64,000 nucleotides of DNA from Bedellia somnulentella (Eukaryota > Arthropoda > Insecta > Lepidoptera > Bedelliidae): contig OY755174.1 of NCBI GenBank assembly GCA_963576735.1, forward strand, positions 4,960,001-5,024,000, in the 5' to 3' direction. Positions within the stretch are counted from its first letter, which is position 1. Each line of letters opens with the position of its first letter. This document shows positions 32,021 through 42,064 of the stretch, piece by piece. The notes beneath the pieces are model-generated. The model was not told the DNA's origin. It saw only the letters and a program-made list of their open reading frames with translations, and searched no databases. Both the position numbers and the translations under genes were made by a program.

Positions 32021-32252
32021 CATACATATACTCACGGCCTTAAATCCCAAAAAGGGGTAGCCAGAGCTCCAAAGCTAGAAAATCCTCAGCCACATTTGGA
32101 AGTTGATATGGGGATAAGATGGTAGAAATAAAGTATTGTTGGTAATGGGTTTCCAATCCACTCCGAAAACCATTCAAAAACGGCCCCATACCCTTAGTAG
32201 GCTCTTACGACACCCGTGGGCAGTGACGTTCTTAGTCGGCACTAAACGGCTC
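32021..32252 (-). mobile_element. SINE-like repeat
   Basis: Reverse-strand copy from CATACATATACTCACGG through CCTCAGCCACATTTGG and GGTTTCCAATCC to GTCGGCACTAAACGGC. Moderately diverged. The head belongs to the variant with a CACCCGTGGG block. Confidence 0.8.
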
Positions 32253-32259
32253 TCTAAGC

Positions 32260-35130
32260 TGCCACTACGCGGCAAAATCATCAAATTAAATTATTAGAAA
32301 TTATTAACAAATAAACCACCTTGAAATTCTATAACGCGGAGTATCAAGTTTGAATGTGACTAGTTCAGAGCTCCCACACTTGTCTAGTACCTGACATGGG
32401 ATTTCATTAGATGCAGCTTAGTCAACGCGAGCAAACATCAGGACTCATTTTTCCTCCCCATCTTTTCATGACGTTCCTTATCCCTGTAAAATCTCGGAAC
32501 TAAAACGGGAAATCAGAGGAAAAGTTTATCAGTTTTACGAGTTTTTGTCTTAAATTCGCTGCATAATTGTTATATGTTTGGTAATTTCTTTTATATTTAA
32601 GTAAATAATTGATTTAAGACATTAAGTATCTAAAGGTGAATCAGCACCCATTACTTATACTTCGCTGTCTGTCTATCTGTCTCTCGCCAGGTTACAGATT
32701 ACATATTTTAGCCACTGCTGTAACAACAAAATCTATAATTTAAATTATATACATATTTAAAGGGGCTAAAATATTAAATTGAAAATTGTCTGCACTATCT
32801 TCCTTTGCTGCTACTTAATTTTTTAATCGAAGAATGTAATTAAGTATTATTTGCTTTAATGTTTTAATGGAATGAAACAATACTTGGTAACAATGCATTA
32901 AATGATTAAAATATATCATAACGTGAATTTTAATTGGTGTATTTTTCATTCATTTAAGATGTTTCAATTCCTTGAAAAGCCTTGCATAAAAGAATATAAA
33001 CATAAGATGATTTCAAATATCAAAATATGATTGAAGATAATATGAAAAGCGCTCTCCTCATTCTCTGAATTCGCACTTTCAAAACACATTAGCAAGAATA
33101 TATTACATAGAGAAATGAAGTGTGGTTCTCAAACAATAACGCTAAGAGCTGAACTGAACCCAATCTTCAAGATTATTTGTGTGCGCTCGACAATACCAAC
33201 TTGGCATGGAAACTGTAAGTCTAAGATTTTATAATGCGGTCCTTGATTTATGACATAAAACCTTACCATCCTAGAGACAGAATAAAATTAAGGTGCGACT
33301 TTGATATAATTTATGATTGTACTTTAGGAGCTATTGATATTTTTTTCAATATATATTATATTTTTTATATGTACTAATTTAAAAGATTAATATACCTATA
33401 TAATAATGGATTAGGTACCCTTCCCCGAGAAGAGAAGCTGGAAGATGTTTTTAGATTTTAAGTTTTTAGGTTGCTATTATAATGATGTAAATATGTGATA
33501 GTTTTTAATTGATATATAGGTATTTCTTTTTGTACCTGATGAATACAACTAGGTAGCTTTTAACTGTAAATATTTTTGAAATAATATAAGTTAAATTGAT
33601 TGAATATATTAATTAACTTATAATAAAAAATAAAAAAAAAAATTGAATTCATAAAAAAAATAAAAAATAATTGGATTAGTGGTCTTGAACGGGTAATTAA
33701 TTGTATTAAAAAAGTTTCAAATATTCCTTACTACAACAGCTATTTGCCAGTGAACACGCTATGCCTAATGGTAGCCAGTGAAATGAGCTATCAAGCTTTT
33801 TTTAAAAAGCGTTTACTACATCTATATTTTTTTGATATTTTTTTACCTTGATGTAGTGTTATTTTATTATATCAGGAAGACTTTCCACCCTATAATGAAA
33901 AGTCGCTCAGACCTTTATCATTTGTATTCGTAACACCATTTTTCATAATTTCATTAATAGCTGATTCAGTAAAAAGAAAACGCCGATATAGCGTGATCGA
34001 TAACAGAATCCAATTAGGAAAGCATTTGCGAAATAAACAATAGAAAAGCTTAACAAAAACAAGGGAATATTATTTTCGGAAACGTCTGCCAAAAGCAAGG
34101 CGGCCGAGCGGCGCCCCAGTTCTTAATCGAAACAATGATACCGAGGGTGGAAATAAAGGAGCAAAACGGATGCATAGAGTGGCTCTCATATTGTCTTACT
34201 GAATTTGCTGATGTCATTTATTAGCCGCAAACATAAAACATTTTTATTGCTGCGATATGAGCCGACGACGCCTCGAGTAGTTGGCTACAGGCCGACTTTC
34301 TCCGGAATAAGATCAACCGATTTATTGTTACAAATAAAATTGTATTGTCTGGCTTTGCTATTTTCGTTTACATATGATGTTTTGTTTTATTGTAATTGCG
34401 CGTTTGTTTGACGTTCCGCAATTTTCTCGCATAGATTTCGAAGTAACAAAGAGTTGCTTTGTAAATAAGCTTGACTTATTTAGGGCGAGCTCAATAGTCA
34501 AAACTATATTGGCTTGTTACTGAGGTTTTGAATAAAGAACGATTTAAGGGGAAGAATGAAAAGAATTGGGATTCCGTAAGCAATATCGTGCGACAGTGAC
34601 AAGACGAAGACACGTGACATGGTAGGGTAAGCTGCTTCGTGTGGATATGGTAACAGATTGAAGCTAGAAAATGCCGAATATTTTAAAGGATATGAAGAAA
34701 ATCTAGGACATCAAATATTTCTCGCTTATTGAACACGAAGACTATTCTGTAGCTTAGTACCAACAATTTGGATATCCATAGTTTTACTTTATGAAATGAG
34801 TTTAGCTGAGCAAGCTACGCTGTTATGACTTTACATTACACTTTAGTGAGTACAATGGCCATGTTTGGAATGGCACGACAACTTGACTTACTGGAATAAC
34901 AAGAATGCACCTTACCCGAGATTTAACTGTTGTATTACGTTTCTAAAAAAACTATTGCCATGCATGGATATATATGCATATAGCTGATGAAAAACATATT
35001 TTTATAGGACATTACTATGTCACATTATCAGCCTTCATCTCTACCTGTATATGATACCTGAGACATTTCCGAAATCTTGTTGCTATACGAAAACAAGTTT
35101 AGCAGAAAGTATGAAATTTATTATTATTTT
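32260..35130. other. Unique non-coding DNA
   Basis: About 2.9 kb of AT-rich DNA with A-rich runs (33625-33675). A somewhat GC-richer island with no confirmed exon lies near 34100-34300. No repeat family or gene recognised. Confidence 0.4.
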
Positions 35131-35139
35131 AATATAATT

Positions 35140-37036
35140 TTTTTTTTTCAGTTTTATAAAACTTTATTCAAGAATAATTAAAAATATTTACATAGACAAT
35201 TTACAACCTAAATTAAAATATAAAACTAAATAAATACCTACTAAAGATGGAAAATTTCATGAAATTCATCGCTCTCGCAAAGCGGTATCGTGCCTAAAAT
35301 ACTGGCAGCATTTCCTCTTTGAATGGCTATGCTAATTCGTTGGCCGAGGTAGCTGCCAGCCCTAGGATCACCACTGACTTCCACTAGGCGGGCTGAGAGA
35401 TCTTTTAAGAAAACCCGCGCCTCGTTGCCCCATGTGCCGAGAGTTTCAACGGCGAATGGAATAAAATGATAATCATTCAGTAATCCAGAATATTTTCGAC
35501 GTTTGAAACTCTCGGCATTGGCTGCAGCAGCACCTGTTTGCGATGCCGACCCTGATAAATGGCAAGGCGCTAGGGTATCAACACACGTTGCATCCCATAT
35601 TAACGCCCTGCCATTCCTCCAAGGCAACAAAGTCATACCGTCCGGTCTCTTGCCATCGTCCCGTATCAACCCAGGGGGTTCCAAAACAGCTGGTACATGG
35701 ACGCTGACAAGAGCCCGACGGATGATATCGTTGAGGGCAGCATGGCGTGACAGGCGACCTGCACTGCGGGGGCACGAAAGACCGTGGTGACCCTGAAGAT
35801 CGACTTGCACTCCACAGCGGCAGCGATGAATTTCATTGATTTGGGCACCAATTCTCAGACAGACCCCCAAACAAAAAGTAGACCTATCGAGAAGGGTACC
35901 AATCGCCTCAGATGGTAACGCATTCAACCAATAACCCGACTCAGGCTCTGCAGAAGCCATAAGACGAGCACGCTGTGCGGGGTCGGAAGCAGAATTCAAA
36001 AGGTTTAATTGAATCCGTCCGCACAGTATGTCATCCCATGACCTCTGGCTAGCCAATTTTGTCGGGATAGAAGAATTGGAACCAAGCATGGATATCCAAG
36101 CAATCTTGGCATCGCTCATTCCACTGACCTCGGCCTCACCTAAAGAGGGACTGATAATTTGATGGTATAGGGTCATAGTGGAATGCACAGATGACAAGAA
36201 AGCTGGTAAAGCCACATCGGATGTTTTGCGAATACCCAGGCCACCAAAACGAACTGGAAGGGAAGCCTGAGCCCAGCTGTTGTCATCGAATTTACAATTT
36301 AGGATTTTGCTTAAAGTATCTTGTATAATGTTGTCCAAATCATTTAATGCCGAAACATGCCTCCAGATGTCGCAACACCTTAATACATATGTAAATTTAG
36401 GAACAAACAAACAGAATTTAATAAGCGTGTAGGCCAAATGTGGATTGATAGTTTGCAGGCGTTCTGAAGATTGATTGAATTTTGAAATTTTATCTTTAAC
36501 AAAACCGGGCACTGAATCCTCGTTCAGAGGGGCACCTAGAAGATGGAGCGAATCATCACTAAGGATTGTAATATTTGGGGCTATTTCATTGAATTTTTGT
36601 ATAATCTGAGATTTATTTTCGTCTGTAAGGCTTTTATTTATATATAATTCGCATTTGTCAAAATTTAAATCAAGGCCAATAGAAGAAAAACTCAATTTTA
36701 AATTCTCAAGGTCTTTTAAAACTATGTTTGCATTTCCACCTAAGGTTCCATCGTCTAGGTACCACACATTGAACTTGGAGGCGAGAGATTCAATGAGTGG
36801 ATGAATGGCTAGGCTGAATATTGCTGGCCCCAGGGGGTCACCTTGTTGGCAACCGACACACGATTTTATTAAATTTTGTTTATATAATAAATTTGAGGGT
36901 TTTTTATAGCTCTGCCAAACATAATTAAAAATTGAAGGTGCTTTTTCTTTCACTTGAGCCAACAAGGCGGCCCGATCTACTGAATTGAATGCGTTTTTAA
37001 CATCCACCTTCAAAAGGACTTCGCCGGCGCCATGAA
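35140..37036 (-). mobile_element. RLE-type (R2-superfamily-like) LINE, 5'-truncated
   Basis: Target duplication AATATAATT at 35131-35139 and 37037-37045. On the minus strand the insert starts TTCATGGCGCCGGCG, already inside the reverse-transcriptase frame. It runs through one open frame to 35241, then a ~100-bp 3' UTR with AATAAAGTTTTATAAAACTG and a poly(A) run (T's at about 35140-35151). This is a classic target-primed insertion. Integrity of the frame suggests a young copy. Confidence 0.8.
35241..37034 (-). CDS. Reverse transcriptase + CCHC + restriction-like endonuclease (partial)
   Basis: Open for about 598 codons. The true N-terminus is missing because the element is 5'-truncated, and no start codon is implied. 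Numbering from the Leu codon at 37013: RT motif A KVDVKNAFNSVDR (Asp4), QGDPLGPAIF (57-66), YLDD (85-88), then the thumb region and FGGLGIR (256-262). The C-terminal half has a zinc-knuckle-like C398-x-C400..H410..C414 with GHHGLSC, followed by KRPD (455-458), WDATC (473-477) and K504-x3-Y508. That is the R/KPD-x(12-15)-D/E plus KxxxY order of the restriction-like endonuclease of R2-group LINEs. Such proteins nick DNA and reverse transcribe their own RNA at the nick. The 3' half is clearly GC-richer than the RT half. The named family was not identified. Alternatives such as another RT lineage with a convergent zinc knuckle remain possible. Confidence 0.7.
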   Translation of the reverse strand, partial: HGAGEVLLKVDVKNAFNSVDRAALLAQVKEKAPSIFNYVWQSYKKPSNLLYKQNLIKSCVGCQQGDPLGPAIFSLAIHPLIESLASKFNVWYLDDGTLGGNANIVLKDLENLKLSFSSIGLDLNFDKCELYINKSLTDENKSQIIQKFNEIAPNITILSDDSLHLLGAPLNEDSVPGFVKDKISKFNQSSERLQTINPHLAYTLIKFCLFVPKFTYVLRCCDIWRHVSALNDLDNIIQDTLSKILNCKFDDNSWAQASLPVRFGGLGIRKTSDVALPAFLSSVHSTMTLYHQIISPSLGEAEVSGMSDAKIAWISMLGSNSSIPTKLASQRSWDDILCGRIQLNLLNSASDPAQRARLMASAEPESGYWLNALPSEAIGTLLDRSTFCLGVCLRIGAQINEIHRCRCGVQVDLQGHHGLSCPRSAGRLSRHAALNDIIRRALVSVHVPAVLEPPGLIRDDGKRPDGMTLLPWRNGRALIWDATCVDTLAPCHLSGSASQTGAAAANAESFKRRKYSGLLNDYHFIPFAVETLGTWGNEARVFLKDLSARLVEVSGDPRAGSYLGQRISIAIQRGNAASILGTIPLCESDEFHEIFHL

Positions 37037-37189
37037 AATATAATTAAATATTGCATTCGTTATAAATTCCTGTTTGTGTCTTACCCCATAATACTTGATT
37101 TGGCGTAACATAAATGACAATAAAAAACTGTATTCTGATATACCAAAAAACAAATATTATCACACAAACATTTTGAAGCCTATAAAGCG

Positions 37190-37350
37190 GGAAAGGCAGC
37201 CACAGCAACAGAATTTAAAATTTCTTGGCTAATTGTGAAAGTAAGGTAAAGATAGTAATAAAGAATAGTTGGTGGTGGATCTCCATCCAAATCACCAAAA
37301 ATCAAAACCTTTAGTTACCTCTAACGCAACACACGGCAAGAAATGGACTC
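37190..37350 (-). mobile_element. Degenerate SINE-like repeat
   Basis: GTTGGTGGTGGATCTCCATCC, then TTTAGTTACCTCTAACGC and CACGGCAAGAAATGG, line up in order with the reversed SINE. The tail is lost. Confidence 0.5.
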
Positions 37351-38215
37351 GATTATTTATTATATATATTCCCCCTCAATTTGTTACATCTTATAAAAAA
37401 GCAGGTTCAAAACTGGCGTCGCATTCTACGATTTGTTCTTGTTACAAATATGTCAAAGAACGAACCGAAACAAATGTATTCTGACTAAGCGAAGAACATA
37501 ATCATAAAACAAGATTTTGCATTTACATTCACGAGATCGTATCAAAAATATTCATGTGAACAATACACCGTTTCTTACTGGTTTTATTACGTTCTGACAC
37601 TTCCTAGCTGCGTTTCATTATATGCAGCTTAGGGGCAAAGAGTAAATAAGAGTCTTGCAGTATTGCCGGCTGTAGCTTTGTCACGGATTCATTCCTTTCT
37701 GCAGCGCGACTTGGGGGGAATAATCCTCTTTTTACGACTTTGTGTGTCTCCCAAGAATTTGAGATGCTAAAAATGAGGGTAAATTGAAAGTAATATTCTA
37801 TTTTGCCACGCGCTTTGACCCAAATTATATTGTTATTACAAATGTTGAAAATTGGATTGGTGCGAATATTCGCGGGTTTTTTATGTTATTTCTTGACATT
37901 TAAACCAGTAGTTTGTGTGATAGTTACTCGGAGTGATACTGGAACAAACCCAGTTTAGTTTAATAAATACTTAGAAATGTAACGCAGAGGTTTAATTCAC
38001 AAACACTTTTTATAAATAACAAAAAATATGTAAAAAAATAAGTGCTTTCCCACCAATAAATCCATCAGAGATTTCACTATTTAAATTATAAATAGATTAC
38101 CAACTAATTAATGCACGGACTTTCCGTAATTAAACTTTTGTCAACAATTATTCGACAGATAAAAAGAAAACAAACATAACAGCAAAAGTTGTAGCGTTTT
38201 CTTGTTTTCAATAAA
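37351..38215. other. Unique non-coding DNA
   Basis: No recognised repeat or gene; no convincing open frame. Confidence 0.4.
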
Positions 38216-38226
38216 TAATTTTATAT

Positions 38227-38472
38227 TTTGCTGTGTAGTGTCGGCTTAGAATAGCACTAACCCATTTCTTCCGGTGGGTGTACGTAAGAGGCGACTAACG
38301 GTATTGGGGGCTTTTAAGGGATTTTTGGGCGTTGCGGTTGGAGACCCATCACCTTCATTTTACCATCTTTTCCCCACACAACTTTCCAAAAGTGGCTGAA
38401 GAATTTCTAATTCCTTAGCTCTGGCTACCCCTTATAGGGATTTATAGCCGTGAGTATGTGTATGTATGTATG
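38227..38472 (+). mobile_element. SINE-like repeat with 11-bp TSD
   Basis: Flanked by TAATTTTATAT at 38216-38226 and 38473-38483. Starts TTGCTGTGTAGTGTCGG and ends GTGAGTATGTG(TATG)n. Full length and close to consensus. Confidence 0.9.
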
Positions 38473-38585
38473 TAATTTTATATCGTGACAGGTTCAGAAA
38501 TTGTTGTTACTTTTGCGATACTGCGGTTTTTATTACTAACAAAAAATATTTGTAGAACAAAATGGGCGGTAATCATTAGCTTCTA

Positions 38586-38745
38586 CACATGCATATACTC
38601 ACACAATTAGTTCATATTGGGATAGGCAAAAACTATGAATTGCCACTTCGTACGATCCTGGCTAACCTCTCGAGCTTCGTCTACATTTATCAATCGTTGC
38701 ATGCTCTTTTATTCTTCCCACTTCAGACGCCTGCCTTTTTAAATA
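38586..38745 (-). mobile_element. RTE-clade LINE 3' fragment
   Basis: TACGATCCTGGCTAACCTCT, CGTCTACATTTATCAATCG, GCATGCTCTTTTATTCTTCC and GACGCCTGCCTTTTT are the reversed C-terminal coding region, with tail relic ATGCATATACTCAC. Confidence 0.75.
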
Positions 38746-39195
38746 CATCAGTAAGCTTGCATAAAAGTATTATTTAACCTTTTTATTGCATAAAGCGAGT
38801 TAAAAATAATAGAAAATGTTATAAACACATTCCTTTGTAATCAAAACTACGAAGTACAGTAATGTTCTTTTATATATAAGATGTAATAGTTTTTTCGGTG
38901 GCACAACGAACTATAAAGTTCGAGATTTCTATGATAACAATAAATAGCGAAAAAATAATAAGATTGCCGTCGTGAAAGCCTATCGCACCCGAAAGACAAT
39001 TTCAGCAAGCTTATTTCCTGCGGGAATACCGTTATATCACGAACAGTGCACCTATCACAAACTTGAAGTTTAATAACGAAAACCATTTACAATAACCACA
39101 AAACAGGATTTCAGTCGATCCTTTTCTGTTTTACTCGTTTTAAAAATGGAAGTAGTTTTTCATTCATAGTGTGCATTATTTTATAAAATGCATAA

Positions 39196-39372
39196 ATACA
39201 TATACTCACGGTTATAGATCCCTGAACGGGGTAGCTTTGGAATGAGAAATGCTGCTATTTTGGAAGTTGAGTTGGGGTGACGGCTCTCCCACCACATTGC
39301 CCAAAAATTACCTAAAAAGCCCCTGTACCCTTAGCTACCTTTTACGATCATCCACAGGTAGGAATGAGTGTG
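39196..39372 (-). mobile_element. SINE-like repeat, internal deletion
   Basis: CATATACTCACGGTTATAG, ACGGGGTAGC, TTTTGGAAGTTGAG, GGCTCTCCCACCACATTGCCC, then TTTTACGATCATCCACAGG. The head beyond this is missing and is replaced by an opposite-strand SINE 3' end. Confidence 0.7.
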
Positions 39373-39440
39373 GCTGAGGAAAGTCTTATTCTGTAGCTCT
39401 GGCTTTCCAAACTAGGGATTTATAGCTGTAAGTGTGTGAG
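39373..39440 (+). mobile_element. SINE-like 3' end in opposite orientation
   Basis: GTGGCTGAGGAAAGTC, GTAGCTCTGGC and GGGATTTATAGCTGTAAGTG, then GTGTGAGTGTG, directly adjoin the reversed SINE to form a snap-back arrangement. Confidence 0.65.
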
Positions 39441-39762
39441 TGTGTGTGTGTGCGTAGATGTAATTCTAAGACCAAAATCTATTCGTAAAACTATTTTGAT
39501 TCCTCAACAAACTAACTGAAACCAAATCAAAGTTTTGTAAAAGATACGTAGAAATGATTCACCCTTCAATGCTCAGCTTTGTTAACGGTTCAGAACACAA
39601 GAAATATCAAAGGTTCCGGTCCACGTTGGAAGCTCGACCGAAGTTAATAGTATTGGATCTTTCAATTGTATCAAGATTTTATAGTTTTTTTTTTCAACTT
39701 TTCAATGTACTAACCAATCAAATTGAGTTTTACTTACAATTCATCAATTTTAATACATCATA

Positions 39763-39872
39763 ATCACCATCAGCCAATATGCGTGAACTGCTGGACATAG
39801 ATATTCCCAAAAATCTCCACAAGAACAACCTATTCATCGGTTTCCAGAGACTGACTTTAATTAATAAATTCC
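39763..39872 (-). mobile_element. RTE-type LINE (second family) 3' end
   Basis: ATAATCACCATCAGCC, GAACTGCTGGACATAGATAT, CCCAAAAATCTCCACAAG. Diverged copy of the lepidopteran RTE tail in reverse orientation. Confidence 0.6.
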
Positions 39873-39879
39873 ATTTTTC

Positions 39880-40600
39880 CTTAGCCGCATCATTATAAAA
39901 ACTTGAAAAGATGGTAGAAATAATATGACTTAGTCACAGGTTTTGGTCTTTACAAATGAACCCCTTAGTTGGCCCTCAAATTATTTACAAGATAAGATGG
40001 TAAACTGTTATTCAAAATTGTCACATAATAGCAACCCCTAAAAAACATGTGTTTAAATTTCCAACCATATGATTCATGTATTAGGTATTTGTAATAAATA
40101 AATGTTTCAGTTATTGCTTTTTAAAACCTAAAAAAATATTAAGTTATTCGAACTATGTTCTCTATTAGTTTCATTTTGAAAAACGAATACAGACTGTTCA
40201 GTCAAATATGTGCAGATGCGACATCACTATGCAAACACAATTGTTTTTATTACTAAAAGTTATTTCTCACTCCACTCGCAACGTTTTCCGCTACAAAATA
40301 TTAATATTGTAAGTGGTTATACGTGTAACATACATACTCTGCGCCCTAAATCGTGGCTAGTGATTCGTGAACAGTTTTCTGTCAAACATTTTTGTGATAT
40401 GATCCTCACTCATCGCTTGGGGTGGTTGATATTGTTATTGTTTACTTTTGACTGTTCTTTGTCATATCTGAGTTGTGACATTCTTCTTAATAGTTTTCCG
40501 ACAACTTACAGAGTACAAAGGGAGTGTGGACAAAGTAGTCTTTTTGATGGATGAGGAAAGCTTTTTTCTGTAATTTAATGTGTCTTTATTTATTTGCTGC
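39880..40600. other. Unique DNA with an unsupported open frame
   Basis: A 114-codon frame at 40210-40554 shows no domain, and I see no support for it as a gene. Confidence 0.35.
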
Positions 40601-40604
40601 CTAA

Positions 40605-40715
40605 TGTTGATATAGAACAGTGCTCCTCCTTTCTTACCATAGATATCTTATAAGTTGAGTATAATTCTAAGGGATTTAGGGCTTCATTAATGACTACTGG
40701 GCGATAAGTCTAAAC
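40605..40715 (+). mobile_element. Very degenerate SINE-like relic
   Basis: ATAGAACAGTGCTCCTCC, GGGATTTAGGGCTTC and TGACTACTGGGCGATAAGTC follow the SINE order, but only loosely. Confidence 0.35.
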
Positions 40716-40836
40716 AATTTGACCATTCAACATTCGTAAGTGGTTAGTGACATTTATTTCCAAAAAATCTAAGGATATTGTTCATCAAAAATAAAGTTGC
40801 AACTGAAAAATATATAAATTTCATAGTATATTTCCA

Positions 40837-41233
40837 AACAATGTGATGTTATGTGATCGTGTGAGGAATGATGTGATTCGTGAAAGGTGTGGTGTAAAAG
40901 ATGATATTGTAAGAAAGATAGAAAAAGGAATGTTGAGATGGTTTGGGCACATAGAGAGGATGGATGACAGTAAAGTGGTGAAAGAGATATATAGCGCCAA
41001 TGTGGAAGGTAATGTTAGTAGAGGACGACCTCGGAGGACACATTTAGATCAAATAGAAAATGTGCTCAAAAAGGCAGGTGTCCGAAGTAAGAAGAATAAA
41101 AGAGCATGTATGAAAAGATTGATGGATGTGAATGAAGCTAGAGAGGTTTGCCAGGATCGTACAAAGTGGCGATCGATAGTCTCTGCCTACCCCAATGGGA
41201 ACTAACGGCGTGAGAATATGTATGTATATGTAT
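40837..41233 (+). mobile_element. RTE-clade LINE, 5'-truncated, 11-bp TSD
   Basis: Flanked by GTATATTTCCA at 40826-40836 and 41234-41244. The frame from 40843 to 41205 is open: DRVRNDVIRERCGVKDD, MLRWFGHIERMDD, GRPRRTHLDQIE, then SAYPNGN and the natural stop. The tail is GTGAGAATATG(TATG)n. The intact C-terminal coding and clear TSD indicate a young insertion. Being only ~400 bp, it has no RT core. Confidence 0.9.
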
Positions 41234-41245
41234 GTATATTTCCAT

Positions 41246-41940
41246 ATCAAATAGTTTATCTGATATTCTCAACATGGTTGTTACAAATAAAATGATATAA
41301 TTTAGTTTAGTTTGCTAATCAAATTAAGATGTTTTTTTTTATATAATTAATCAAAAAGTAAAGGTTAATGATGTACAACTTTTTGAATTGTCAGATGATT
41401 CTTTCACCGATTACCATACCGATAAATTTATTTACTCCCAACTAAAAAATAATTCTCGAACATAAATTTGTAATGGTTTATCTAATAGTGATTAATTGTT
41501 CAAATTTATCAAGTGAATAGCGTCGTTCTTCCTTCACAACCTGGTGATTGAATTCCTTATCTCAACTTTATCGGAGATTAAAATCTTCAGTACGTATAAA
41601 CGTAGTTTCTTATAGCGGGGTGTTTTATAGAACTGGCCCCAAGATACTCAGACTGAATTCAATTTAGATTTAGCCGCAGATAGAGCCACTACTGGATATG
41701 CCAACTGAAGTTTTTCTGAAAGCACTTGATTGACATCGCGAAATTAAGACCGTTTGAGACCGACCCAACTCGGTCACTTGTCTCTATTATGGAAGGAAAT
41801 GATACGGTTATATTTTTTTAAGTCTACTTTGTTCATTTGCGTTAGATTTTCATTGCTCTAATAATACAAAAAGAAGACTCTTTTTATAATTCATATTTGA
41901 ATTCTATAGATTTGAGATTGATATATGTTAAGAAGTGTGA
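41246..41940. other. Unique non-coding DNA
   Basis: No recognised repeat or gene. Confidence 0.4.
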
Positions 41941-41945
41941 TAAAT

Positions 41946-42062
41946 AAATGTGAAGATTGATGACTACAAATGAAGCTCAAAGAGTTTGCCAAGTCAATAT
42001 AAAGTGGCAATCGATAATATTCGATAGTCTCTGCGTAATCCAATGTGAAATAATGACTTGAA
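41946..42062 (+). mobile_element. Degenerate RTE LINE tail
   Basis: AATGAAGCTCAAAGAGTTTGCC, AAGTGGCAATCGATA and AGTCTCTGCGTAATCCAATG, with a small internal duplication of TCGATA. Remnant only. Confidence 0.55.
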
Positions 42063-42064
42063 TA

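Noticed and set aside
40210..40554. 114-codon open frame
   Set aside because: No domain, no conserved copy and no signals. In DNA of this length, frames of this size occur by chance.
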